Positions 1 through 6,641 of a stretch of 64,000 nt of DNA are shown one piece after another. This DNA is from Oricola indica. GTDB lineage: Bacteria; Pseudomonadota; Alphaproteobacteria; Rhizobiales; Rhizobiaceae. The notes under the pieces are model-generated. The model had not been told where the DNA came from, made no database searches, and saw only the letters and a program-made list of their open reading frames with translations. Both the position numbers and the translations under genes were made by a program. Location: the NCBI RefSeq assembly GCF_019966595.1, contig NZ_JAINFJ010000013.1:15049-79048 (forward strand), given 5' to 3'. Numbering within the stretch: the first letter of the stretch is position 1; every line of letters begins with the position of its first letter.

Positions 1-83
1 AACAACGGCCCCGTAGCTCAGCTGGATAGAGCACCGGCCTTCTAAGCCGATGGTCGCAGGTTCGAATCCTGCCGGGGTCGCCA
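1..83. repeat. Left copy of a direct repeat containing tRNA-Arg
   Basis: Bases 1-83 are identical to 1216-1298. Identity stops at once on the right (t at 84 versus g at 1299). On the left it reaches the window edge, so the true repeat may be longer. The repeat covers the six bases upstream plus the whole tRNA-Arg gene, not only its 3' part as in a typical integrase attachment site. Confidence 0.9.
7..83 (+). tRNA. tRNA-Arg (anticodon UCU), copy 1
   Basis: A 77-nt cloverleaf can be folded by eye: acceptor stem GGCCCCG with CGGGGTC (one G-T pair), D stem GCTC/GAGC, anticodon loop CTTCTAA giving anticodon TCT, T arm GCAGG-TTCGAAT-CCTGC, discriminator G and an encoded CCA end. It should read AGA codons. 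The first anticodon-stem pair is a C-A mismatch (C27, A43), shared with the second copy at 1222-1298. A methyltransferase ORF begins only 25 nt downstream on the same strand. Confidence 0.97.
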
Positions 84-108
84 TCTTTTACGTATAGGGT
101 CGGGAACA

Positions 109-936
109 ATGAATAATTTTCGGTCTACCGCAATTTTCCGTGCCCTCAGGTTTATCAAGCACAGCGTGCGCAACTTTATCAATGAGACTTCTGGAAAGCG
201 CCCGAGAATTCCTGTCGAGGGTACTTCTAAATCGCTCCTTACGCTTGGAACAGAGTATGGCGGGTGGACATTTTCAGACGAGCCAAATCTTAAAGGAGGA
301 ACGATAGTAAGCTGCGGGGCTGGTGAAGATATATCTTTCGATGTCCTTTTTTCTGCGAAGTACGGGGCCAAGGTCATCATTGTTGATCCAACACCGCGCG
401 CGGTTAAACATGTCAAAGAAATAATAGCGCTAATAACCGAATCTGCGCGACAAGGCACGCTTGGTTCCTTGGAGCTTTACGGCATCAAGGATTTCTCCAA
501 AGCGGACCCAAGTAAGTTGCTCTTGCTGGAAAGGGCTCTTTGGTCGGAGCGGTGCAATCTGAAGTTATTTCCGCCCAAGAACCCAGACCACGTTTCCCAC
601 TCTGCTTTGGACTTTCAGAATGACTACAGCCAGAAGGGTGAATTTATTGAGGTTAAAGCCCTTTCGTACAATGACTTATTCGATGAATTTGACATTGATG
701 AAGTGTCACTTTTAAAGCTCGATATTGAGGGAGCGGAGGTCGAGGTGCTGAACTCATTGTCAGAGAAAGACGCACTGCCGCTGCAAATCTGTGTTGAATA
801 TGACGAACTTCTCAAACCCAACCGTCTTGCAGCACGGCGTGTGCGGGAAACGCATGACCACCTTACTCATCTCGGCTACAGCGCAATCTATAAGGACGCG
901 CTAGGTGTGAACTTTCTGTACATTAAGAATACATGA
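109..936 (+). CDS. FkbM-family SAM-dependent methyltransferase
   Basis: The 275-residue product has a class I SAM-binding motif (SCGAGEDISFDV, about residue 68) and the hallmark FkbM signature LLKLDIEGAEVEVLN near residue 204, followed by an ICVEYDE segment. Such enzymes O-methylate sugars or polyketides and are often found in polysaccharide or accessory loci; the substrate here cannot be inferred. ATG at 109 follows a weak GGGA. The coding sequence is clearly more AT-rich, with many A/T-ending codons, than all neighbours, and it lies between two copies of the same tRNA, so horizontal acquisition is likely. There is no adjacent glycosyltransferase or transport gene, so it may be a stranded cargo gene. 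Confidence 0.75.
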   Translation: MNNFRSTAIFRALRFIKHSVRNFINETSGKRPRIPVEGTSKSLLTLGTEYGGWTFSDEPNLKGGTIVSCGAGEDISFDVLFSAKYGAKVIIVDPTPRAVKHVKEIIALITESARQGTLGSLELYGIKDFSKADPSKLLLLERALWSERCNLKLFPPKNPDHVSHSALDFQNDYSQKGEFIEVKALSYNDLFDEFDIDEVSLLKLDIEGAEVEVLNSLSEKDALPLQICVEYDELLKPNRLAARRVRETHDHLTHLGYSAIYKDALGVNFLYIKNT

Positions 937-956
937 AAATGCTCTTTGTATTTATT

Positions 957-1215
957 TGACCTGCTACTGAATTTTCATCCAGCGGCGATTAGAGCCTCGG
1001 CCGGAGTCTGGTAACCGAGGGAGGAGCGTGGCCTCGCGGTGTTGAAACCCTCTCTCCATTCAGCGATGGCGCTGCGCGCAAGATCGATGCCGAAGAACAG
1101 GCTTTCATTCAGGAACTGTCCCGCATCCGTCCGTTGAAGCTCTCGACATAACCGATTTGCATCGGCTGGCCGCGCGCTTGACGGCGATGCGCATGGTGGC
1201 AAATGATCAGCGCAA
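957..1215 (-). pseudogene. IS3-family transposase (OrfB) C-terminal remnant, frameshifted and truncated
   Basis: Minus-strand translation gives the typical IS3-family integrase end in two frames. One frame reads GQPMQIGYVESFNGRMRD and contains the Glu of the DDE triad (VESFNGR). The next frame continues FLNESLFFGIDLARSAIAEW and ends RPRSSLGYQTPAEALIAAG. Compared with the usual RMRDEFLNE, one base is missing between 1117 and 1118, which breaks the frame. The 5' part of the transposase is absent: homology stops where the tRNA repeat begins near 1215. The TGACCTGCTACTGA at 957 could be the IS terminus. No intact partner or second IS end is visible. Confidence 0.8.
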
Positions 1216-1298
1216 AACAACGGCCCCGTAGCTCAGCTGGATAGAGCACCGGCCTTCTAAGCCGATGGTCGCAGGTTCGAATCCTGCCGGGGTCGCCA
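1216..1298. repeat. Right copy of the direct repeat containing tRNA-Arg
   Basis: This is the exact copy of 1-83. Its left boundary coincides with the break in the transposase remnant; its right boundary is the CCA end of the tRNA, followed by chromosomal-type sequence. Confidence 0.9.
1222..1298 (+). tRNA. tRNA-Arg (anticodon UCU), copy 2
   Basis: The gene is identical over all 77 nt to the copy at 7-83, including the encoded CCA and the C27-A43 mismatch. Downstream there is a short direct repeat AGTTCAAA at 1298-1305 and 1308-1315. No plus-strand gene follows; the next gene is convergent. Confidence 0.97.
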
Positions 1299-1322
1299 GT
1301 TCAAATCAGTTCAAAGAGGGCA

Positions 1323-1343
1323 GGGCGGCGCTGAACACCGCCC
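1323..1343 (-). terminator. Weak hairpin downstream of the 1353-2627 gene
   Basis: GGGCGG at 1323-1328 pairs with CCGCCC at 1338-1343. On the minus strand it is followed by a pyrimidine-rich but not uninterrupted T stretch. It is a possible terminator shared by the convergent tRNA and protein genes. Confidence 0.3.
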
Positions 1344-1352
1344 CAGTGGAAA

Positions 1353-2627
1353 TCAGCTTTCGTCGGGGACGATGATCGGATCGTCGGTTGCCGGATCCAG
1401 GGCTTGCGCCTGCGCGGCGAGATAATCGCGTATCTCGTCGATCTTGCCGATCACGTCTTCCTCGACAGTGCCGTCCTCGCCGATGACATCGACACCCAGC
1501 AACGTCTTCGCCCAGGCGAGAAGTTCCTCGTCGACATAGGCGTCTTCGCCATATTCGGCGACACGATTGTCGTTGGCGGCAGCGCGGAGGGCGGCGATCA
1601 GCTCTTCATCCGTGATCTGGCCTTCGAGACCCGCGATCTGCGTATTCAGGGTCGTGACGTCGCCGAGAGCGGCTTCCAGTTCGACGACTTCGGCGCTCGC
1701 CGCGATCGTGGCGTCCGCGCTTCCGATCAGCGAATCGATCGCGGCGATCTCCGCCTGGAGATCAAGCGCTTCCTGGCTCGCCGGGTCCGACAGCCCGTCC
1801 AGCACCGTCTGGAGTTCGCCGCGCCGGGTTGCCAGGCCGTCAAGGCTGATACCGTCATAGGTGAACGCCGTACCGGCCGTTGTTTCATAAGGCGTGATGG
1901 ACGAGAAGGTGTCGGTCAGCAACGTGGCCAAGGCCGTTTCGGCAGCCGTCAGGCGCTGTTCGGCCAATGCGAGATCGTCGACCGCGTTCTCGTAATCCAC
2001 ATAGGCAAGCACATAGGTCCGGATGCCCGCCATGCGCGGATCAGCGGCGTTCAGATAAGCGTGATAATTGCGCTTCAGCGAGTTGAGGCCGGCGAGCTTC
2101 GCGTTGAAATTCTTCTCCTTGGCGAGGATCGGGCGAGCCGTCGGGACGGGAAGTTCTGCAAGATTGGTGATCTTCCGGGTCTGGGGCTTCTTCGCCTTGG
2201 CGACGACGGCTTTCTTTTTCGTCGCCGCGACCGCTTTCTTGCCGGAGTTGGACGGAATGGCAGCAGTTTTGCTGGTGTCGACCTTGTTCTTTCCGAAGAT
2301 GTTGCTGAACAGATTGCCGAGTCCCTTTCCGTTCCCGGAACCGTTGCCGTTCGACGACGCTGCGTTGCCCTTGGTCTTGCCCGACGCGGACGCGCTTTTG
2401 CCGTTTCCGCCGGCATTGCTGCTCTTGCCGCTGTTACCGCCGGAGTTGCCGTTGCTGCCACTATTCCCGCCGCCATTTCCGTTGCCGCCCGCATTGCTGC
2501 TCTTGGCCTCGGCTTTCGCGACGAAATCGACGCCGCCCTTGTCGAAATGGACGCCGCCAACCGCGGAAAATGCGAGGGCGGTAGTGGCGAAAAGCGCGAC
2601 GGATTTCTTGGTTTTGGCGGCTGGCAT
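1353..2627 (-). CDS. Exported Gly/Asn/Ser-rich hypothetical protein with helical C-terminal half
   Basis: No named family is recognised. The 424-residue product has a basic N-terminus and hydrophobic stretch (KKSVALFATTALAFSAVGG) consistent with Sec export. Residues about 43-105 are a low-complexity NAGGNGNGGGNSG-type tract. A strongly basic Ala/Lys/Val segment with TKKKAVVAKAKK follows at about 130-150. Then comes a NYHAYLNAADPRMAGIR segment near residue 187 and a long Ala/Leu/Glu-rich region (about 205-400) predicted to be helical or coiled coil. The architecture suggests a surface or periplasmic structural protein. ATG at 2627 is preceded by AGGGAA at a good distance. Confidence 0.7.
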   Translation of the reverse strand: MPAAKTKKSVALFATTALAFSAVGGVHFDKGGVDFVAKAEAKSSNAGGNGNGGGNSGSNGNSGGNSGKSSNAGGNGKSASASGKTKGNAASSNGNGSGNGKGLGNLFSNIFGKNKVDTSKTAAIPSNSGKKAVAATKKKAVVAKAKKPQTRKITNLAELPVPTARPILAKEKNFNAKLAGLNSLKRNYHAYLNAADPRMAGIRTYVLAYVDYENAVDDLALAEQRLTAAETALATLLTDTFSSITPYETTAGTAFTYDGISLDGLATRRGELQTVLDGLSDPASQEALDLQAEIAAIDSLIGSADATIAASAEVVELEAALGDVTTLNTQIAGLEGQITDEELIAALRAAANDNRVAEYGEDAYVDEELLAWAKTLLGVDVIGEDGTVEEDVIGKIDEIRDYLAAQAQALDPATDDPIIVPDES

Positions 2628-2677
2628 CAGGTTCCCTTTCGGATGAGTCGAATCGATACCAACTAACCCTAGGGAAC

Positions 2678-2705
2678 CTGCGGGAGGCTTAACACCTTCC
2701 CGCAG
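2678..2705 (-). other. 10-bp GC-rich hairpin between two minus-strand genes
   Basis: CTGCGGGAGG pairs with the complementary arm ending at 2705 around an 8-nt loop, with one G-T pair. It lies downstream of the 2772-2993 gene and upstream of the 1353-2627 gene. No T tract follows on either strand, so its role as a terminator is uncertain. Confidence 0.25.
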
Positions 2706-2771
2706 AATTTATCGGGCGCCGTAATGGTCAATTAACCTGGCGCTCCGCTGCAAAACGTGACCCGGTTTCCG

Positions 2772-2993
2772 TCAATTGCTGTTTGGATGGGTGACCGAGA
2801 CCGGATCGCTGGCCGGAAACGTCTCCTCCAGCCCCTGTTCGAGTTCATCGTCTCGTTCCGCCCTGTTCTTCACGGCGGACTGAGCGGCTTCTTCGGCTTC
2901 TTCACGCGAAGCGAAAACGGCCGAGGAACGGCCTTCGATGACGTAGATCCAGCCGTTGTCCTGTTCTGCGATGGCGTAATCCTGCGTGCTCAT
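2772..2993 (-). CDS. Small acidic protein with DUF2188-like fold and ETFPASDPVS tail
   Basis: I place the start at ATG 2993 (73 residues), because AAGGAG lies 7 nt upstream; a longer in-frame ORF reaches 3107 without a ribosome-binding site. The first 45 residues (GWIYVIEGRSSAVFASREEA) resemble the small beta-beta-alpha DUF2188-type proteins. The C-terminus LEETFPASDPVSVTHP carries the short motif seen in many small rhizobial proteins of unknown function. A sequence resembling an EcfG (general stress sigma factor) promoter lies at 3025-3049. Function is unknown; a general stress role is inference. Confidence 0.7.
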   Translation of the reverse strand: MSTQDYAIAEQDNGWIYVIEGRSSAVFASREEAEEAAQSAVKNRAERDDELEQGLEETFPASDPVSVTHPNSN

Positions 2994-3024
2994 GACGGAC
3001 TCCTTTTGTTGTCTCTGGTCAAGA

Positions 3025-3049
3025 AACGCATGCGCCGGCACGAAGTTGC
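3025..3049 (-). promoter_or_regulatory. Candidate EcfG-type (general stress) promoter
   Basis: On the minus strand the sequence reads GCAAC, a 16-nt spacer, then CGTT. The EcfG consensus in alphaproteobacteria is GGAAC-N16/17-CGTT, so there is one mismatch. It lies 32 nt upstream of the start codon of the small protein gene. Confidence 0.4.
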
Positions 3050-3154
3050 ATCCGCAGCCGGAACCGTGAACCCCGAATTTGCCTTGGATACGCGGTGATC
3101 CCGGCAATCATGAATGGATCAGAAACGTGAAGACGGGAACCGGGTCGACCGGCG

Positions 3155-4324
3155 TCAGGCGGCCAATGCGGCCGCCAACGCTCCCTCGATGTCGCTCATC
3201 AAATCGGCGACATCTTCAACGCCGATATGCAAACGCATGATCGCGCCGCCGTAATCGCGCGACGCGACCGTTCTGTCCGCGAGGCTGGCATTGACGGCAA
3301 GGCTGTCATAACCGCCCCAGGAGTAGCCGAGCCCGAAAATGCGCAGCGCATCGAGGAACGCATCGGCTTGCGCCTCGCCGCCTTCGAGAACGAAGGAGAA
3401 CGTGCCGCTCGAACCGCTGAAATCGCGTTTGAAGATCGCATGACCCGGATGGCTTTCGAGGCCAGGATGAAGAACCTTCACCACGCCCGGACGCCCTTCC
3501 AGCCAGCGCGCGATCTCCAGCGCCGAGGCCTCGTGGTGTTTTAGCCGCAGGCCCATGGTGCGCAGGCCTCTCAGCCCCTGATAGACGTCGTCCGGACCGG
3601 CGCATGTGCCAAGTGTGAGATAGGTATTGTATAGCTGCTCCCAGCATTTCTCGTTCGCCGACACCGTGCCGAGCAGGATATCCGAGTGGCCGCCGGGATA
3701 TTTCGTGGCCGCATGGATCGAGATATCGACACCGTGATCGAGCGGCTTGAACAAGAGCGGCGTCGCCCAGGTGTTGTCGAGCATGGTGATGATCCCGTGT
3801 TCACGCGCGACAGCGGTGATCGCCGGGATGTCCTGAATTTCATAGGTGTTCGATCCCGGCGATTCGGTAAAGATCACGCGTGTGTTCGGCTTGACGAGCT
3901 TCGCGATGTCGGCGCCGATCTCCGGCTCGTAATATTCAACCTCGACACCGAGCCGCTTCAACATCGTGTCGGCGAAACGGCGCGTCGGGAAATAGATCGT
4001 ATCGACGAGCAGAATGTGATCGCCCGCCGACAGGAAGGCGAGCAGCGGAACCGTGACGGCGGCCAGGCCCGACGGAACGGCGATCGTGCCGGCGCTGCCT
4101 TCCAGACTGTCGATCGCGGTGCAGAGCGCTTCCGAAGTCGGCGTGCCGCGCGTGCCATAGGTGTAGCGCAGGTTGCGTGTCCGCATGGTCTGCGCGTCGG
4201 GAAAGAGGACAGTCGAAGCGTGGACGACCGGAGGATTGACGAAGCCGTGGAAGTCGCGCGGCGCGTAGCCCGCATGCGCAAGCTTTGTGTTGATCCCCTG
4301 GCTCTTGCTATTCCCGTCGCTCAT
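3155..4324 (-). CDS. metC: Cystathionine beta-lyase
   Basis: The 389-residue product is a fold-type I PLP enzyme of the Cys/Met metabolism family, converting cystathionine to homocysteine, pyruvate and ammonia. Visible motifs are the substrate-binding RYTYGTRGTPT near residue 54, PSGLAAV, LDNTWATPLLF, and the PLP lysine in AATKYPGGHSD (about residue 208). It begins at ATG 4324 with GGAG upstream; reading further upstream gives only Arg-rich, non-homologous sequence. It is divergent from the PAP2 gene. The position next to aapJQMP matches the metC-aap linkage known in rhizobia. Confidence 0.92.
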   Translation of the reverse strand: MSDGNSKSQGINTKLAHAGYAPRDFHGFVNPPVVHASTVLFPDAQTMRTRNLRYTYGTRGTPTSEALCTAIDSLEGSAGTIAVPSGLAAVTVPLLAFLSAGDHILLVDTIYFPTRRFADTMLKRLGVEVEYYEPEIGADIAKLVKPNTRVIFTESPGSNTYEIQDIPAITAVAREHGIITMLDNTWATPLLFKPLDHGVDISIHAATKYPGGHSDILLGTVSANEKCWEQLYNTYLTLGTCAGPDDVYQGLRGLRTMGLRLKHHEASALEIARWLEGRPGVVKVLHPGLESHPGHAIFKRDFSGSSGTFSFVLEGGEAQADAFLDALRIFGLGYSWGGYDSLAVNASLADRTVASRDYGGAIMRLHIGVEDVADLMSDIEGALAAALAA

Positions 4325-4428
4325 TCTGACTGTTCTCCGTATTTGTTTGGCCTGATGCGATACGCATTTCTTGCGCGAAAACAAGGAAGGCGTTACTCGC
4401 GACCGAAGATCAGCCAGAAAATTCATCC

Positions 4429-5250
4429 ATGGGTTTGCAGCAAGCGCCGAAATCGAAAAACAATACTGCCGCAAGGGAAACCGCGCGGTCGTTGCTTTCC
4501 GTGTTCGGCCGCGGCGTGGCGACGAGCCGTCGCGTGCGTGCCCGGCTTTCGCGCCCGGTTTCGCGGGACATGCCGCCCGTCTGGACGCCGCGCCTGACCT
4601 GGATCGCGTTCGCGGCCATCTATGCCATGGTCGTCGCTGCCATCTTCGATCCCTATTTCGTCCCGTTTGCTGGCCCGCCGCACAATTTCGTTCTCGCATT
4701 CCTGCGCGGGATCACCGATGTCGCGAAATCCGGCGTCTATATTGTCTCCGCTGTCATCGTGGTCGCGATCATCGGCATGCTGAACTGGCGTGATATCCGC
4801 CACGCGACACGGCGCTCGCTCATGACCGCCTATGGCCAGGCCGCATTTATCCTCGTTTCCGTGGCAGGGCCCGGCATTCTGGTGAATGTCATCAAGCAAT
4901 TCGTCGGGCGCGCTCGTCCTAGGATCGCTGACGAAGTGGGTGTCTATGCACTCGCGCCATTCGAGTTCGATCATGTTTACCAAGGGTTTCCGTCCGGCCA
5001 TGCGGCGACGGCGGGATCGCTCGCGATGATCCTGATGCTTTGGCATCCGCGCGCGCGGTGGCCGGCGTTCGGGCTGCTGTTCCTGCTCGCATGCGCGCGT
5101 ATTCCGGCCGGCGCTCATTATCCATCCGATGTCATTGCCGGCTTTTCCTTTGCCGCGATACTGACGCTCGTCTTGGCGCGATGGCTGGCGCGCAGACGCG
5201 CCGTTTTCCAGTTTGGCGACGACAGCCTGTTCCCCGTATTGAAAGCCTGA
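4429..5250 (+). CDS. PAP2-superfamily membrane phosphatase
   Basis: The 273-residue protein has about six hydrophobic segments and the three phosphatase motifs in order: KQFVGRARP (KxxxxxxRP), PSGHAA, and RIPAGAHYPSDV (RxxxxxHxxxD). It should remove phosphate from a membrane lipid such as undecaprenyl pyrophosphate, phosphatidate or lipid A; the substrate cannot be assigned. The first 45 residues are basic and cytoplasmic. It lies alone between the divergent metC and the aap operon. Confidence 0.88.
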   Translation: MGLQQAPKSKNNTAARETARSLLSVFGRGVATSRRVRARLSRPVSRDMPPVWTPRLTWIAFAAIYAMVVAAIFDPYFVPFAGPPHNFVLAFLRGITDVAKSGVYIVSAVIVVAIIGMLNWRDIRHATRRSLMTAYGQAAFILVSVAGPGILVNVIKQFVGRARPRIADEVGVYALAPFEFDHVYQGFPSGHAATAGSLAMILMLWHPRARWPAFGLLFLLACARIPAGAHYPSDVIAGFSFAAILTLVLARWLARRRAVFQFGDDSLFPVLKA

Positions 5251-5477
5251 CGCTTTTTTAGCCGCTCCAAAGCGCTGTGGTTCCAGCTAACGCGGCGACA
5301 CAAAATCTTTATTTTTCCTTGACGGTGCTGGAAAATTGCCTTTGTCTTGCCGTGTGGAGGGAGGCATCGGTGACGGTTTCTTGTGAAAACGTCGCCACGC
5401 TGGGGTTATATTCATCTCGGCGAAAACCGGTGCTCGTGCCCAACTTATGTAACGTGAGCAACGAGAGGTTGAACTCA

Positions 5478-6497
5478 ATGAAAAAACTGATGCTGACCAG
5501 TGCGCTTGGCGCGGCGGCCCTTGTAGTTACGGGTGCTGCTGCATCTGCGGCGACGCTGGACGACGTGAAGGCGAAAGGATTCGTGCAGTGCGGCGTGAGC
5601 CAGGGCCTGCCCGGATTCTCCAATCCCGATGCGGACGGCAACTGGAGTGGCCTCGACGTTGACCTTTGTCGCGGTATTGCCGCGGCGATCTTTGGCGACG
5701 GCGATGCCGTGAAGTTCACCCCGCTTTCGGCCAAGGAGCGTTTCACCGCGCTGCAGTCCGGTGAAATCGACGTTCTTTCCCGCAACACCACCTGGACCAT
5801 GAGCCGCGACACGCAGCTCGGCCTGAATTTCGCGGGCGTCAACTACTATGACGGCCAGGGCTTCATGATCCGGACCTCGATGGAGATCAACTCCGCTCTG
5901 GAACTGTCTGGCGCGTCGATCTGCACCAACACCGGCACGACGACCGAGCTGAACGTCGCCGACTACTTCCGCGCCAACAACATGGACTACGAACTCGTTG
6001 CCTTTGAAAAGGCCGATGAGGTCGTGGCCGCTTACGACGCCGGCCGTTGCGACGTCTACACGACGGATGCGTCGGGCCTTTACGCGCAGCGCCTCAAGCT
6101 CACCGATCCGGGCGAGCACAAGGTCCTGCCGGAAATCATCTCCAAGGAGCCGCTTGGTCCGGTGGTTCGTCAGGGTGACGACCAGTGGTTCAACATCGTC
6201 AAGTGGGTTCACATCGCGACCGTGAACGCCGAGGAACTCGGCATCACCATGGACAATGTCGATGAGATGATGGCTGGCGACAATCCGTCGGTGAAGCGCC
6301 TCCTCGGTTCCGAGGGCGAGTTCGGTGCTGCCATCGGCCTCGACAATGACTGGGCGGCCAAGGTGATCAAGGCTGTCGGCAATTACGGCGAAATCTTCGA
6401 CCGTAACGTCGGCCCCGATACGCCGCTTGGCATTGCGCGTGGCGTGAACGCGCTCTGGACCAAGGGCGGCCTGATGTACGGCCCGCCGATCCGCTAA
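5478..6497 (+). CDS. aapJ: General L-amino acid ABC transporter, substrate-binding protein AapJ
   Basis: The 339-residue product is a family 3 periplasmic solute-binding protein. It starts at ATG 5478 after GAGAGG, with a clear signal peptide (MKKLMLTSALGAAALVV, cleavage after ASA) and AapJ-type motifs such as VQCGVSQGLPGFS, DVLSRNTTWT and CDVYTTDASGLYA. AapJ captures a broad range of L-amino acids for AapQMP. A perfect CTTGAC -35 element is present at 5318-5323, but its -10 partner is poor. A strong hairpin with a T tract follows at 6511-6540, as expected where the binding protein is made in excess of the permease. Confidence 0.96.
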   Translation: MKKLMLTSALGAAALVVTGAAASAATLDDVKAKGFVQCGVSQGLPGFSNPDADGNWSGLDVDLCRGIAAAIFGDGDAVKFTPLSAKERFTALQSGEIDVLSRNTTWTMSRDTQLGLNFAGVNYYDGQGFMIRTSMEINSALELSGASICTNTGTTTELNVADYFRANNMDYELVAFEKADEVVAAYDAGRCDVYTTDASGLYAQRLKLTDPGEHKVLPEIISKEPLGPVVRQGDDQWFNIVKWVHIATVNAEELGITMDNVDEMMAGDNPSVKRLLGSEGEFGAAIGLDNDWAAKVIKAVGNYGEIFDRNVGPDTPLGIARGVNALWTKGGLMYGPPIR

Positions 6498-6510
6498 GCG
6501 AAATCAGCCT

Positions 6511-6540
6511 CACCCGGCCGCCAAGCGGCCGGGTGATTTT
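6511..6540 (+). terminator. Intercistronic hairpin between aapJ and aapQ
   Basis: CACCCGGCCGC (6511-6521) pairs perfectly with GCGGCCGGGTG (6525-6535) around a CAA loop, then ATTTTCTTTC. It should terminate part of the transcription and protect the aapJ 3' end. Confidence 0.85.
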
Positions 6541-6641
6541 CTTTCCGGTGGGGACATGCCATTTCAGATGGCGCGGAAAGCGGACCGACTTCTCGTTGGC
6601 TGCCATGACATGTCCGTCACCATAGCGGGTGAATAATCGAA

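Noticed and set aside
42-458. 138-codon minus-strand ORF across the tRNA and the start of the FkbM gene
   Set aside because: It runs through a tRNA gene and antisense to a recognisable methyltransferase, and has no homology signal.
2360-2510. Short repeated units that could be mistaken for a CRISPR or minisatellite
   Set aside because: They are codons of the NGG/GNS low-complexity protein segment. Unit lengths vary and there are no unique spacers.
1404-2666. 420-codon plus-strand ORF opposite the Gly/Asn/Ser-rich gene
   Set aside because: The minus-strand gene has a ribosome-binding site, signal peptide and protein-like composition. The plus ORF is Arg/Gly-rich without domains.
4325-4428. 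SAM-II riboswitch upstream of metC
   Set aside because: The short region between the divergent metC and PAP2 starts does not show the conserved SAM-II pseudoknot elements.
5251-5477. Possible sigma-54 promoter before aapJ (GG and GC pairs near TGGAAAATTGCC)
   Set aside because: The spacing between GG and GC does not fit TGGCAC-N5-TTGC. Only a CTTGAC -35 element is convincing.
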